Counted from the first letter of the stretch, positions 16,570-25,550 are shown. The stretch is 64,000 bases of DNA from UBA2943 sp946534895 (GCA_946534895.1 CAMNDE010000001.1:1-64000); one strand, 5' to 3'. Program-made: numbers and translations. The notes: a model not told the origin generated them from the letters alone.

Positions 16570-17118
16570 ATGGATCGTTTTCTTGAAGAGGTTGTGGTGA
16601 AAAAAGGCAGGGCTCTCGAAGAAATCTTCTTTTACATTTCGTTTGTGATCATGATCATTGCTGCCATTCTCGGCATGTTCGAAGTGTCCATGTTTATTCA
16701 GACCATTACCACCGGACAGATGTATTGGCTTTCCCTGATTTTCGGTCTGTTTCAGCTCGGCATTGCCGTACTCCTGTTTCTCTATCGCGACAGACTGCGC
16801 ACAGAATATGAGTATACCTTTACCAACGGTGTACTCGATTTCGCTCAGGTGTTCAACAATAATAAGCGTAAAAGCCTTGGAAGCCTGAAAATCAACAATG
16901 TGGAAGCTTTTGGAAAAGTAAGCAGTCAGTCTTTCCAGCGTTACATTTCCACTCCAGGCATCAAGCAGAAAAGATGGTTCCTCAACCGCGGTGCTGAACT
17001 GTACTATTTCTACTTCGTCAAGGACAGCAATAAGAACATCATCGTCCTGGAGCCCAGTGAAGAAATGGTGAGTTACATCAAGCAGTATCTGCCTTTCGGT
17101 GCTTGGCAGGAGAACTGA
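16570..17118 (+). CDS. Membrane protein of unknown function (two TM segments, PH-like tail)
   Basis: The 182-residue protein has two hydrophobic helices (about residues 20-44 and 53-77) and a cytosolic part of about 100 residues ending in FVKDSNKNIIVLEPSEEMVS. The cytosolic part reads like a small PH-like beta domain and resembles the DUF6106-type proteins I recall from Clostridia; that match is uncertain. The start was set at ATG 16570 behind GGAGAGGAG. It ends 2 bp before the start of the cysteine desulfurase gene, so the two are probably coupled. Confidence 0.7.
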   Translation: MDRFLEEVVVKKGRALEEIFFYISFVIMIIAAILGMFEVSMFIQTITTGQMYWLSLIFGLFQLGIAVLLFLYRDRLRTEYEYTFTNGVLDFAQVFNNNKRKSLGSLKINNVEAFGKVSSQSFQRYISTPGIKQKRWFLNRGAELYYFYFVKDSNKNIIVLEPSEEMVSYIKQYLPFGAWQEN

Positions 17119-17120
17119 GC

Positions 17121-18266
17121 ATGCAGGTATATTTGGACAACAGTGCCACCACTCAGCCCTCTGAAGCAGTGATGGAGTGCGTGGAAAAAAGTATGCGCAG
17201 CATGTGGCACAATCCTTCTGCGCTGTACAGGCCCGCTATGGAAGCCCAGAAGCAGGTGGAAGCAGTCAGGTCTCTGTGCCTGAATGCAGCAGATGCAAGA
17301 AAGCACGATCTTGTGTTTACCGCAGGCGGAACTGAAGCTGACAATCTTGCCATTCTTGGTTATCTCAAAACACAGCGGTGTCATGGCAGGGTCCTGGTAA
17401 GCAGCGTGGAGCATCCCGCAGTCAGTGCATGCCGGAATCAAGTGGAAAAAATGGGATTCCAGATGCAGGAGATTCCCGTCACCTCTTCCGGCGTGATTGA
17501 TCTGGACGCTTACCGCAGCATGCTGGATGATAGTGTCTCCCTGATCGTCATCATGCAGGTAAACAATGAGACCGGTGCCATTCAGCCGCTTGAGGATATG
17601 GTTCATTTACGGGATGCCCTTTGTCCCGATGCGGCCATTCATGTGGATGGCGTTCAGGGATTCCTGAGGGTTCCCATTCATATGAATACACTGAATATCC
17701 AGTCCTATGCCTTCTCCGGACATAAGATTCACGCACTTAAGGGCATCGGGGGACTGATCCTTCAGAAACAGCACAGAATCATGCCTGTGGTCTACGGCGG
17801 CGGACAGGAACGTGGTCTTCGCTCCGGAACAGAAAACACATTTGGCATTTTCTCCCTGGGTGCAGCTGTGGAGCATTTCCCGCCGGACGGTCCTGAACAC
17901 ATGCTCGCACTGAAACAGCTGCTGTGGAATCTGATCCATGATGCTATTCCTGCAGCCCGGATCAATGGTCCGGCTCCTGAAGAAGGCAGTCCGCATATTC
18001 TCAACATTTCTCTTGAGCCGGTCCGCTCGCAGACCATGCTGTTTGCGCTTGAGGGGAATGGAATCTATGTTTCTGCCGGCTCCGCCTGCGCCAGTCACAA
18101 GCAGAAGATTTCACCGGTTCTGAAAAGCATGGGCGTATCCCAGTCCAGGGCAGACTGCGCACTCCGCTTCAGCCTGAATCCCTTCCTGACGGAAGAGGAT
18201 ATACGGTATACCGCCGAATGCGTATACAAACAGTATTCTTTACTATCGAAATACATACGAAAATGA
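17121..18266 (+). CDS. Cysteine desulfurase (NifS/IscS family)
   Basis: A PLP enzyme of 381 residues that takes sulfur from cysteine. Visible motifs are VYLDNSATTQPSEAV, FTAGGTEADNLAI, the PLP lysine in FSGHKIHALKG (about residue 202) and the active-site cysteine in AGSACASHKQK (about 323). The start ATG 17121 has GGCAGGAGA upstream; the previous gene stops just before it. It lies 9 bp upstream of thiI, which suggests that it is the dedicated sulfur donor for tRNA 4-thiouridine, a common Bacillota pairing, rather than the SUF-linked desulfurase. Confidence 0.93.
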   Translation: MQVYLDNSATTQPSEAVMECVEKSMRSMWHNPSALYRPAMEAQKQVEAVRSLCLNAADARKHDLVFTAGGTEADNLAILGYLKTQRCHGRVLVSSVEHPAVSACRNQVEKMGFQMQEIPVTSSGVIDLDAYRSMLDDSVSLIVIMQVNNETGAIQPLEDMVHLRDALCPDAAIHVDGVQGFLRVPIHMNTLNIQSYAFSGHKIHALKGIGGLILQKQHRIMPVVYGGGQERGLRSGTENTFGIFSLGAAVEHFPPDGPEHMLALKQLLWNLIHDAIPAARINGPAPEEGSPHILNISLEPVRSQTMLFALEGNGIYVSAGSACASHKQKISPVLKSMGVSQSRADCALRFSLNPFLTEEDIRYTAECVYKQYSLLSKYIRK

Positions 18267-18275
18267 GGCAACTTC

Positions 18276-19421
18276 ATGAGAGAGATTCTTCTTGTACGCT
18301 ACGGCGAAATCTTTCTGAAAGGGCTGAACCGCCCATTCTTCATGAACAAACTTGTCAGGAATATTCGTGATGCGGTCCAGGATCAGGGTGCCCGAGTCTG
18401 GCTTCATGACGGCAGAATTTTTCTGGACGGCTTTGAGGACGCGCAGACCTGCATTGATAAGGTGACAAAGGTTTTCGGGGTTCACAGCGTATGCCCGGCC
18501 ATCGAAATGCCCAAGGATGACTTTTCGAAAATTCAGGAACAAGCTGTTGCCATGATGTCCGGTCTGAGCGGCACATTCAAGGTCAGCAGCCGCCGGTCGG
18601 ACAAAGCCTATCCCATGGATTCCCCAGCGCTCAATGCCGAAATCGGACATGCCGTTCTGACCAGCTGCCCGTCGCTGAAGGTGGACCTGCACCATCCGCA
18701 GCATGTGCTGAATGTGGAAATCCGCGAACAGGCCTATCTGTATGTGCGCGTGATCATGGCTGTCGGAGGCATGCCGATCGGTACCGCTGGTAAGGCCACC
18801 CTGCTTCTTTCCGGTGGTATTGACTCACCCGTGGCCGGATGGATGATTGCCAAAAGAGGTGTGGAACTGAGCGCTGTCCATTTCCATTCCTATCCTTATA
18901 CGTCCGATCGTGCCAAGGAGAAAGTGATAGATCTGGCCAGGACGCTGGCTGCCTATGCCAAGCAGGTCCGGCTCTATATCGTTCCCTTTACAGATATTCA
19001 GATGCAGATTCACGAAAAATGTCCGGATGATTATACGACGCTGATCATGCGGCGGTACATGATGCGTCTCGCCCAGGAATGCGCGCGTCGGGAAGATGCA
19101 CGTGCCCTGATTACCGGTGAATCACTGGGGCAGGTGGCAAGCCAGACGATGGAGGCGCTCTGCGTGACCGATTCCGTGGTGGATATGCCGGTGTTTCGTC
19201 CTGTGATCGGTTTTGACAAGAGCGAGATCATTGATATCGCAAAAAAGATTGATACGTATGAGACCTCTTCTCTCCCATACGAAGACTGCTGTACCGTCTT
19301 TACCCCTCGGCATCCGGTAACGCACCCGAAGCTCGACAGGGTGGCCGCTGCGGAATCTGTTCTGGACAGCGAAACCCTTATACGGGAAGCAATGGAGAAG
19401 GTGGAACTGGTCGTTCTGTGA
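18276..19421 (+). CDS. thiI: tRNA 4-thiouridine synthase ThiI
   Basis: ThiI adenylates U8 of tRNA and transfers sulfur. The 381-residue product has an N-terminal ferredoxin-like/THUMP region (about 1-165), the PP-loop SGGIDSPVAGWMIAKRG (about 179) and the AANH-type core. It ends soon after the core (about residue 380) and so lacks the C-terminal rhodanese domain of the Escherichia coli enzyme; that short form is normal in Bacillota, where the neighbouring desulfurase supplies sulfur directly. No clear terminator follows it before the pgk promoter. Confidence 0.95.
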   Translation: MREILLVRYGEIFLKGLNRPFFMNKLVRNIRDAVQDQGARVWLHDGRIFLDGFEDAQTCIDKVTKVFGVHSVCPAIEMPKDDFSKIQEQAVAMMSGLSGTFKVSSRRSDKAYPMDSPALNAEIGHAVLTSCPSLKVDLHHPQHVLNVEIREQAYLYVRVIMAVGGMPIGTAGKATLLLSGGIDSPVAGWMIAKRGVELSAVHFHSYPYTSDRAKEKVIDLARTLAAYAKQVRLYIVPFTDIQMQIHEKCPDDYTTLIMRRYMMRLAQECARREDARALITGESLGQVASQTMEALCVTDSVVDMPVFRPVIGFDKSEIIDIAKKIDTYETSSLPYEDCCTVFTPRHPVTHPKLDRVAAAESVLDSETLIREAMEKVELVVL

Positions 19422-19454
19422 TCCCTTCACCAAGCAGAAAGTGCCGGTATCTAC

Positions 19455-19483
19455 TTGCCACAGACCTTTGTCTGTGATATCAT
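19455..19483 (+). promoter_or_regulatory. Promoter of the pgk-tpiA unit
   Basis: TTGCCA (19455-19460), 17-bp spacer, TATCAT (19478-19483), about 75 bp upstream of pgk. Confidence 0.6.
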
Positions 19484-19556
19484 CAAGCCTGATGAATGCA
19501 GGAATTGCATACATTTTGGAAAAAATTTTGTCATGATAAGGAGAGTGTCATCCGAT

Positions 19557-20759
19557 ATGGCCAAGAAGACTATCGACGATATTCAGGTAGCTGGCAAACG
19601 GGTTCTTGTGCGTTGCGATTTCAACGTTCCTATGAAGGACGGAAAAATCACCAATGACAAGCGTATTGTTGCAGCGCTTCCTACAATTGAGAAGCTCATC
19701 AAGGATGGGGGCAAGGTCATTCTCTGCAGCCATCTGGGAAAACCGAAGAACGGACCGGAAGCCAAGTTCTCCCTGGCTCCTGTTGCTGCCCGTCTGTCTG
19801 AACTCCTGAATAAGCCTGTCGTGTTTGCTGATGATGACAACGTCGTGGGCGAGAATGCGAAGAAGGCCGTTGCAGAAATGCAGAACGGCGACGTGGTGCT
19901 GCTTCAGAACACCCGTTTCCGCAAGGAAGAGACCAAGAACATTGAAGAATTCTCCAAGGAACTGGCTTCCCTGGCTGACTGCTATGTGGATGATGCCTTT
20001 GGTTCCTGCCACCGCGCTCATTGCTCCACTGCCGGCGTGACCGCTTTCACAAGCCCCAATGTTGCCGGCTATCTGATCGGAAAAGAGCTGTCCGTGATGG
20101 GCAAGGCTCTCGAAAATGCCGATCGTCCCTTTGTCGCCGTTCTGGGCGGTGCCAAGATCGAAGACAAACTGAACGTTATCAACAACCTGCTTGAAAAGGT
20201 GGATACCCTGATCATCGGCGGCGGCATGGCGTTCACGTTCCTGAAAGCCAAGGGATACGGCGTTGGAAAGTCTCTTCTGGACGAGAGCAAGATTGATTAT
20301 TGCCGCGACATGATGGCCAAGGCCAAGGAAAAGGGTGTCAACCTGCTCCTGCCTGTTGATACTGTCTGCGTAAAGGCTTTCCCGGATCCCATTGATGCAC
20401 CTGTGGATACCGTTGTGGTTCCTGCTGACGGCATTCCGGACGACATGGAAGGTGTGGATATCGGACCTGAAACCCGCAAGCTCTATGGTGACGCTGTGAA
20501 GGGTGCTGCCACTGTGGTCTGGAACGGCCCGATGGGCGTGTTCGAGAATCCCACCCTGGCTGCCGGCACGCTTGCCGTGGCTCAGGCAATGGCAGACAGC
20601 AATGCTGTGACCATTATCGGCGGCGGCGACAGTGCTGCTGCAGTCGAGCAGATGGGGCTGGCAGACAAGATGACGCATATCTCCACCGGCGGCGGTGCTT
20701 CTCTGGAGTATCTCGAAGGAAAAGTCCTGCCTGGTGTAGCCTGCCTTGACGAGAAATAA
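19557..20759 (+). CDS. pgk: Phosphoglycerate kinase
   Basis: Glycolytic enzyme making ATP and 3-phosphoglycerate. The 400-residue product has RVLVRCDFNVPMKDGKITN, CSHLGKP, LLQNTRFRKEE and the nucleotide-site sequence TIIGGGDSAAAVEQMG (about 352-367). Codon use looks highly biased toward abundant codons, as expected for a highly expressed gene. The start at 19557 follows AAGGAGAG; the open frame extends further upstream but without a site and with non-family sequence. The gapA gene that often precedes pgk is not here. Confidence 0.97.
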   Translation: MAKKTIDDIQVAGKRVLVRCDFNVPMKDGKITNDKRIVAALPTIEKLIKDGGKVILCSHLGKPKNGPEAKFSLAPVAARLSELLNKPVVFADDDNVVGENAKKAVAEMQNGDVVLLQNTRFRKEETKNIEEFSKELASLADCYVDDAFGSCHRAHCSTAGVTAFTSPNVAGYLIGKELSVMGKALENADRPFVAVLGGAKIEDKLNVINNLLEKVDTLIIGGGMAFTFLKAKGYGVGKSLLDESKIDYCRDMMAKAKEKGVNLLLPVDTVCVKAFPDPIDAPVDTVVVPADGIPDDMEGVDIGPETRKLYGDAVKGAATVVWNGPMGVFENPTLAAGTLAVAQAMADSNAVTIIGGGDSAAAVEQMGLADKMTHISTGGGASLEYLEGKVLPGVACLDEK

Positions 20760-20773
20760 TTCTTGTTTTCATG

Positions 20774-20799
20774 GCGTTCCTGCCAGACGGCAGGAACGC
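20774..20799 (+). other. Perfect hairpin between pgk and tpiA
   Basis: GCGTTCCTGCC and GGCAGGAACGC form an 11-bp perfect stem with the tetraloop AGAC. The sequence after it (TGATTTC) is not a T-tract, so full termination is unlikely. It may be an mRNA-processing or 3'-stabilising structure. Confidence 0.65.
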
Positions 20800-20833
20800 T
20801 GATTTCAATTACAAATATATGGAGGAACAGAAC

Positions 20834-21586
20834 ATGCGTAAGGCAGTTATTGCTGGAAACTGGAAAATGAACAAAACACCCGATGAAGCCAAGGCTCTTG
20901 TGACTGAGCTCAAGCCACTTGTAGCCGATGCCAACTGCGACGTGGTTGTATGCGTACCTGCCACCGATTTTGCCGCAGTCAAGGAAGCCGCACAGGGTTC
21001 CAACATTCACCTCGGTGCTCAGAATGTTCATTTTATGGCCAGCGGTGCATATACCGGTGAGCTCTCTGCAGATATGCTTCTCGCCAGCGGTGTGGAATAT
21101 GTCATCATTGGCCACAGCGAACGCAGACAGTATTTTGGCGAAACGGATGCAACCGTGAATCAGCGCGTACTCGCCGCTGTGAAAGCCGGCCTGAAGCCCA
21201 TCATCTGCGTTGGTGAGAAAAAGGAAGAGCGCGAAGCCGGCTATACCGATGCGCTTGTTGCCTATCAGACCCTGATTGCCCTGACTGGTCTGACAGATGA
21301 GCAGGTAGCCGATGCCATCATTGCCTATGAACCCGTCTGGGCTATCGGCACGGGCCTGACCGCCACGGATGAGCAGGCCAATGAGACCATCGGTGTGATC
21401 CGCAAGGCAATCGAAGGCCGTTATGGCAAGGCTGTGGCTGACGCAGTGCGCATTCAGTACGGCGGTTCCATGAAGCCTTCCAATGTCAAAGGGCTGATGG
21501 CTCAGCCTGAAATTGACGGAGGCCTGATCGGCGGTGCTTCACTGAAGGCTCCGGATTTCTCGGCTATTGTGAATTACGACAAATAA
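20834..21586 (+). CDS. tpiA: Triosephosphate isomerase
   Basis: Interconverts dihydroxyacetone phosphate and glyceraldehyde 3-phosphate. The 250-residue product shows the catalytic Lys in GNWKMN, the His in IIGHSERRQYFGE, the Glu in IAYEPVWAIGTG (about 165) and the phosphate loop YGGSMKPSN. The start at 20834 follows ATATGGAGGAAC with 6-nt spacing; the in-frame upstream codons cover the intergenic hairpin. It follows pgk by 74 bp and precedes nagA by 19 bp. Confidence 0.97.
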   Translation: MRKAVIAGNWKMNKTPDEAKALVTELKPLVADANCDVVVCVPATDFAAVKEAAQGSNIHLGAQNVHFMASGAYTGELSADMLLASGVEYVIIGHSERRQYFGETDATVNQRVLAAVKAGLKPIICVGEKKEEREAGYTDALVAYQTLIALTGLTDEQVADAIIAYEPVWAIGTGLTATDEQANETIGVIRKAIEGRYGKAVADAVRIQYGGSMKPSNVKGLMAQPEIDGGLIGGASLKAPDFSAIVNYDK

Positions 21587-21605
21587 GACTGCAGAGGATT
21601 GAATC

Positions 21606-22727
21606 ATGATCATTCGCAATGCCAGTCTTTTCCTGAATGACCGTTTCCAGCAGGGACCGGATGTCCGGATCCATAATGGAACCATTCAGGAAATCGGGCA
21701 CTCACTTGAATGCGGTCTGTATGAGACAATCCAGGATCTGGCAGGGGATTACCTCCTGCCAGGTTTTGTTGATGTACACATTCATGCATTCAGAGGGCAC
21801 GACACCATGGCAGGTGAGGATGCCGTACGTCATATGTCAGCTGACTTGTTCAGGTACGGTGTTTCCGCTTTCTGTCCCACCACCATGTCTGCCTCAATGG
21901 AAGATACGCTCCATGCCATCCGTGGAATCCGTGCTGTCAAAAACCACCCCGGTGAACACGGCGCAAGAGTGCTCGGCGCCCATATGGAAGCGCCCTTTCT
22001 CCAGCCCAAACAGGCCGGCGCGCAGAAAGTGGACTACTTCCTGAAGCCCTCCATGGACAGTCTGCTGGAGTATACCGGAAATGATCTGGATATCGTCAGG
22101 CTGATCACGGTTGCACCGGAGTTGGAAGGAGCAGAATCCTTTATCCGGGAAGCCGTCGGAAAAGGCATCCGGGTTTCTGTCGGGCATACTTCTGCCACAG
22201 CTGAAACAGTACATGCAGCGGGCGATTGGGGAGCTGATCACATCACACATACCTTCAATGCGCAGACTCCAATCCATCACAGAGCGCCAGGCGTCCCAGG
22301 CGCTGCGCTCACGGATTCCAGGTTCTACTGTGAAATGATCTGTGACGGTGTACATCTTCACAGAGACACTGTCCGACTGATTGCTTTGTGCAAAGGTGAA
22401 TCACGTGCCGTTGCGATCACAGATGCCATGGAAGCAGCATCCATGCCGGATGGAATCTATGAACTTGGCGGCCAGAAGGTAATTGTCAAAGGAAATGAAG
22501 CACGGCTTCAGGATGGAACCCTTGCCGGATCTGTGCTTACCATGCCCCAGGCCTTGTCAAATCTGATCCATCTGTTTGATGTTCCTCCGGAAAAGGCTGT
22601 ACGTATGTGTACGGCCACGCCGGCTGACTCCATTGGCGAACATCTGGCCGGTCATTTGACCGTCGGAAGCCCGGCTCCACTTACCAGATGGTCTCAGGAC
22701 TGGAAAATGCGTGATGTTTTGTACTGA
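21606..22727 (+). CDS. nagA: N-acetylglucosamine-6-phosphate deacetylase
   Basis: A 373-residue amidohydrolase that deacetylates GlcNAc-6-P in amino-sugar recycling. Visible are FVDVHIHAFRGHDTM, the metal Glu in GAHMEAPFL (the usual form is HLEGPF), the metal His residues in VSVGHTSA and THTFNA, and the catalytic Asp in VAITDAMEA. The gene follows tpiA closely and ends before a bidirectional terminator. nagB is not adjacent, so the partner deaminase must lie elsewhere. Confidence 0.92.
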   Translation: MIIRNASLFLNDRFQQGPDVRIHNGTIQEIGHSLECGLYETIQDLAGDYLLPGFVDVHIHAFRGHDTMAGEDAVRHMSADLFRYGVSAFCPTTMSASMEDTLHAIRGIRAVKNHPGEHGARVLGAHMEAPFLQPKQAGAQKVDYFLKPSMDSLLEYTGNDLDIVRLITVAPELEGAESFIREAVGKGIRVSVGHTSATAETVHAAGDWGADHITHTFNAQTPIHHRAPGVPGAALTDSRFYCEMICDGVHLHRDTVRLIALCKGESRAVAITDAMEAASMPDGIYELGGQKVIVKGNEARLQDGTLAGSVLTMPQALSNLIHLFDVPPEKAVRMCTATPADSIGEHLAGHLTVGSPAPLTRWSQDWKMRDVLY

Positions 22728-22731
22728 TCAT

Positions 22732-22770
22732 AAAAGAGCGCCAGATCGTAATGTGATCCGGCGCTCTTTT
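22732..22770. terminator. Bidirectional terminator between nagA and udk
   Basis: AAAAGAGCGCC and GGCGCTCTTTT flank an inner GATC/GATC pairing, giving T-tracts on both strands between the convergent nagA and uridine kinase genes. Confidence 0.85.
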
Positions 22771-22774
22771 CAAT

Positions 22775-23395
22775 TCAGCATCTGCCCCGCTTGTTCAGTT
22801 CATCCTGTACATAGCCTGCCAGAATATCCACGATTCTCGCATTTTTGCCTCCGCCCGCCACAATGACATCTGCATCATTGATATAGTTGCGGATATAGCG
22901 ATCATACATCGGCTTCACGGTTGTCAGGTACTGAAGGCCGATACCATCGATATCCCTGCCGCGTTCCTTAATATCACGTTCAATTCTGCGGAGGAGACAG
23001 ATGTCAGGTTCAACCTTCATATACAGCTTAAGGTACATGAGATCCCTAAGACGTTCATCATGGAAGCAGTGGATGCCTTCCAGAATCATTACATCCCTGG
23101 GCCATATGAGTTCTTCTGTATCAGCTCTGCGATGCAAAGCATAATCATAGCATTTTTTCGTGATCGGCTGATCATGCATGAGTGCTGTAATATCGGCAAG
23201 AAGCAGATCATGATCAAAAATCTCCGGCTCATCATAGTTCAGGAGCTTACGTTCTTCAAAACTCAGATTTGGATGATCCAGATAATATGCATCCTGCTGC
23301 AGTACAAAGCAACGGTCTCCCAGTCGTTCTTTCAAGGCTTCGGCGAGAGTCGATTTCCCACTGCCGCTGGCTCCGCAGATTCCAATAAACAGCAC
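22775..23395 (-). CDS. udk: Uridine kinase family protein
   Basis: A P-loop kinase of 206 residues that most likely phosphorylates uridine/cytidine in pyrimidine salvage. It has GICGASGSGKSTLAEAL (P-loop, about 5-21), QQDAYYLDHPNLSFEE, NYDEPEIFDHDLL and VMILEGIHCF, the standard uridine-kinase sequence blocks. The start is GTG at 23395 after GGAAAGGA. It lies downstream of the yajC terminator on the same strand; no separate promoter is obvious, so partial read-through is possible. Confidence 0.88.
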   Translation of the reverse strand: MLFIGICGASGSGKSTLAEALKERLGDRCFVLQQDAYYLDHPNLSFEERKLLNYDEPEIFDHDLLLADITALMHDQPITKKCYDYALHRRADTEELIWPRDVMILEGIHCFHDERLRDLMYLKLYMKVEPDICLLRRIERDIKERGRDIDGIGLQYLTTVKPMYDRYIRNYINDADVIVAGGGKNARIVDILAGYVQDELNKRGRC

Positions 23396-23432
23396 AGAAA
23401 AACATCCTTTCCTGACAAACTTGAGCGGTTAC

Positions 23433-23456
23433 AAAAAACCCGCTGAAACCAGCGGG
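23433..23456 (-). terminator. Terminator after yajC
   Basis: On the minus strand CCCGCTG-GTTT-CAGCGGG is followed by TTTTTT, 9 bases after the yajC stop. Confidence 0.85.
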
Positions 23457-23465
23457 AAGTTTTAC

Positions 23466-23849
23466 TCAGTTCAGATCGTCCGCATCATTTTCAATGGTGA
23501 CATCTTCAACACTGCGGATGGCCCAGCGCGCCACGGTCATGGACATATCCTTGTTGCCGACGGCCAGGGTGATTGTATCGTCCTTAATTCTTGTAATGGT
23601 TCCATAAATGCCGCCGATCGTGCAGATACGATCTGAAACCTTCAGATTATTCAGCATTTCCTTGACTTTTTTGTCCTTCTTCTGCTGAGGACGGATCAGC
23701 ATAAAATAGAAGACAACAAAAATCAGAATCATGGGAAGGAAGGTTGTCAGCAGAGCAACGATTGTATTCGGTGCAGCTGCCTCAGCGGTGGCCGGATCGA
23801 CTGCAGCTTCTTCTGCTGCGGCTGTAAACAGTCTGTAAAGAAAATCCAT
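23466..23849 (-). CDS. yajC: Preprotein translocase subunit YajC
   Basis: A small accessory protein of the Sec translocon. The 127-residue product has one membrane helix (about 28-50, TFLPMILIFVVFYFMLIRPQ), the family sequence RPQQKKDKKVKEMLNNLKVS and a C-terminal beta domain (ICTIGGIYGTITRI). The N-terminal 27 residues are unusually Ala/Glu-rich and longer than in short YajC proteins. secD/secF are not adjacent. It has its own promoter and terminator. Confidence 0.93.
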   Translation of the reverse strand: MDFLYRLFTAAAEEAAVDPATAEAAAPNTIVALLTTFLPMILIFVVFYFMLIRPQQKKDKKVKEMLNNLKVSDRICTIGGIYGTITRIKDDTITLAVGNKDMSMTVARWAIRSVEDVTIENDADDLN

Positions 23850-23881
23850 TGAACATTTCTCCTTTGCTTATCTTCTCCAAG

Positions 23882-23910
23882 ATTATAGCAAACTTATGCT
23901 GTTCATACAA
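23882..23910 (-). promoter_or_regulatory. Promoter of yajC
   Basis: Minus-strand TTGTAT (23905-23910), 17-bp spacer and perfect TATAAT (23882-23887). Confidence 0.75.
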
Positions 23911-23961
23911 GGGATGTCCAAAACGGAAAAAACATGGATTTTACTCGAAAACCGGGAATAT

Positions 23962-23990
23962 TTGCGCTTGCTGAACTTGCGTGGTATAAT
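23962..23990 (+). promoter_or_regulatory. Promoter of the CBS/CorC membrane protein gene
   Basis: TTGCGC (23962-23967), 17-bp spacer and perfect TATAAT (23985-23990), about 95 bp upstream of the start codon. Confidence 0.65.
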
Positions 23991-24085
23991 TTTTATCTGC
24001 AAAGATTGCAAATATGGAACCTGGAGAAACATGGCAATTTTTGTTATTTGGTCTGACTGACCGAAATTGGATGAGGTGATGATCT

Positions 24086-25432
24086 TTGTCTTCTGACCCA
24101 TATGAAGGGCCTTTATGTTTTGCTATCCTGTTTCTTGTGATCCATGCATGGTGTATTTCCGGAGAAACTGCACTGAGAGCTCTTTCCGAGCGTTCCGGTG
24201 GAGGCGATGAAGAAAAGCAAGATCGTATCAGCAGACTCTCATACGCGCTCCTGGAGAATTCTCAGAGATCCATCATGTCGCTACAGATCTTCAGACTGCT
24301 GTGCTGTCTGTTATGCGGTAGTTTTGTATGCTATGCATTTAAAGACAGACTGGCTTCTGTCCTTGCGGGGCCTGGCAACACAGCGGGTGTTCCTCTGCGG
24401 CTTCTGTCGGTATTTCTGCTCGAGTGCATTGCCATGTTTCTGCTCAGCATTTTCGGAACATATCTTCCAAGCAGAATTGCCTCCGAAACGCCGGACCGCA
24501 CATTCCGTCGCACCAGCATTATGCTATGGCTGCTTGCACAGATTATGAGGCCGGTCGTCTTCATTACCGAAAAGATTTCCGGACTCCTTCTGCGGACTCA
24601 GGGAATCGACAATGTCATGATGGAAAACGAAGTAACGGAAGATGATATTCTTCAGATGGTGGATATTGGGGAAGAGAGCGGTACGATCGAAGAAGATGAG
24701 AAGGAAATGATCGCAAACATCTTTCAGTTCAACAATATCACAGCTGAAGACATCATGACGCACAGAAAAGATGTTGAGTTCCTGTGGGCAGATGATGAAC
24801 AGGAAGAAATCCTCAGGATTATCCGTGAAACAGGTTATACACGTTTTCCTGTCTACGGCGATGATATGGATGATATCATCGGTACACTCAATGCCCGGGA
24901 CTTTCTGCTCAATGCGGCAAAGGACAGACCAAGTCCGCTACGCGAAATCATCCGTGAAGCCTATTATGTTCCTGAGCATATTCAGGCTGATGTCCTTTTC
25001 CGGGAAATGCAGCGCAGAAAAGTCCATATGTCCGTTGTCATCGATGAATATGGCGGAATGAGCGGCATCGTCACAATGGAAGATCTGCTTGAACAGATTG
25101 TCGGAAATATTTATGATGAGTTTGATGAGCAGGCAGAGTCCGAAATCACCAAGGTGGATGATAACCTGTGGAGGATTTCAGGTTCGGCACTGCTGTCCGA
25201 TGTCAGCGAAGCTCTGGGCATCACGATCCCTGAAAATGAGGATTTTGATACCCTTGGTGGACTGATCTTTTCTCAGCTCACCACCATTCCCAAAGACGGA
25301 ACCCATCCTGAAGTGGAAACATGCGGACTTCACATTCGGGTAGAAAAACTGGAAGATCACCGTGTGGAATCTGCTATGGTTTCCATTATCGAACCTGAGG
25401 GAAATCAGGAATCCGATCAGGTAGCCATATAA
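24086..25432 (+). CDS. CNNM/CorC-type membrane protein with CBS domains
   Basis: The 448-residue protein belongs to the hemolysin C/CNNM family, usually tied to Mg2+ or other divalent-cation efflux. Residues about 1-170 are a DUF21 membrane domain of three to four helices. A CBS pair follows (about 205-325: ITAEDIMTHRKDVEFL, TRFPVYGDDMDDIIGTLNAR, VVIDEYGGMSGIVTMEDLLE). Residues about 350-435 are a CorC_HlyC domain (FDTLGGLIFSQL). The start is TTG after GAGGTGA; no ATG gives a sensible alternative. It has its own promoter and terminator. Confidence 0.9.
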   Translation: MSSDPYEGPLCFAILFLVIHAWCISGETALRALSERSGGGDEEKQDRISRLSYALLENSQRSIMSLQIFRLLCCLLCGSFVCYAFKDRLASVLAGPGNTAGVPLRLLSVFLLECIAMFLLSIFGTYLPSRIASETPDRTFRRTSIMLWLLAQIMRPVVFITEKISGLLLRTQGIDNVMMENEVTEDDILQMVDIGEESGTIEEDEKEMIANIFQFNNITAEDIMTHRKDVEFLWADDEQEEILRIIRETGYTRFPVYGDDMDDIIGTLNARDFLLNAAKDRPSPLREIIREAYYVPEHIQADVLFREMQRRKVHMSVVIDEYGGMSGIVTMEDLLEQIVGNIYDEFDEQAESEITKVDDNLWRISGSALLSDVSEALGITIPENEDFDTLGGLIFSQLTTIPKDGTHPEVETCGLHIRVEKLEDHRVESAMVSIIEPEGNQESDQVAI

Positions 25433-25436
25433 ATAA

Positions 25437-25457
25437 AAGCCGGTTTTCCGGCTTTTT
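25437..25457 (+). terminator. Terminator after the CBS/CorC gene
   Basis: AAGCCGG-TTTT-CCGGCTT followed by a run of T, starting 5 bases after the stop codon. Confidence 0.85.
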
Positions 25458-25512
25458 CTATTCAGGACTTGAATGGGATAAAATCGCTTGTTCTCAGTAT
25501 GATTTCAGCAAG

Positions 25513-25541
25513 CAAAGATTGTTGACACAATCCAAAGATTG
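25513..25541 (+). promoter_or_regulatory. Direct repeat over the surface-protein promoter (possible operator)
   Basis: CAAAGATTG occurs at 25513-25521 and again at 25533-25541, exactly 20 bp apart (two helical turns). The first copy abuts the -35 box and the second sits in the spacer, a layout expected for a repressor or activator site. Confidence 0.5.
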
Positions 25542-25550
25542 ACTTAAGAT
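25522..25550 (+). promoter_or_regulatory. Promoter of the large surface-protein gene
   Basis: Perfect TTGACA (25522-25527), 17-bp spacer, TAAGAT (25545-25550). Confidence 0.75.

Noticed and set aside
19548..20678. A 376-codon minus-strand frame opposite pgk
   Set aside because: Antisense shadow of a highly codon-biased gene; no family-like sequence.
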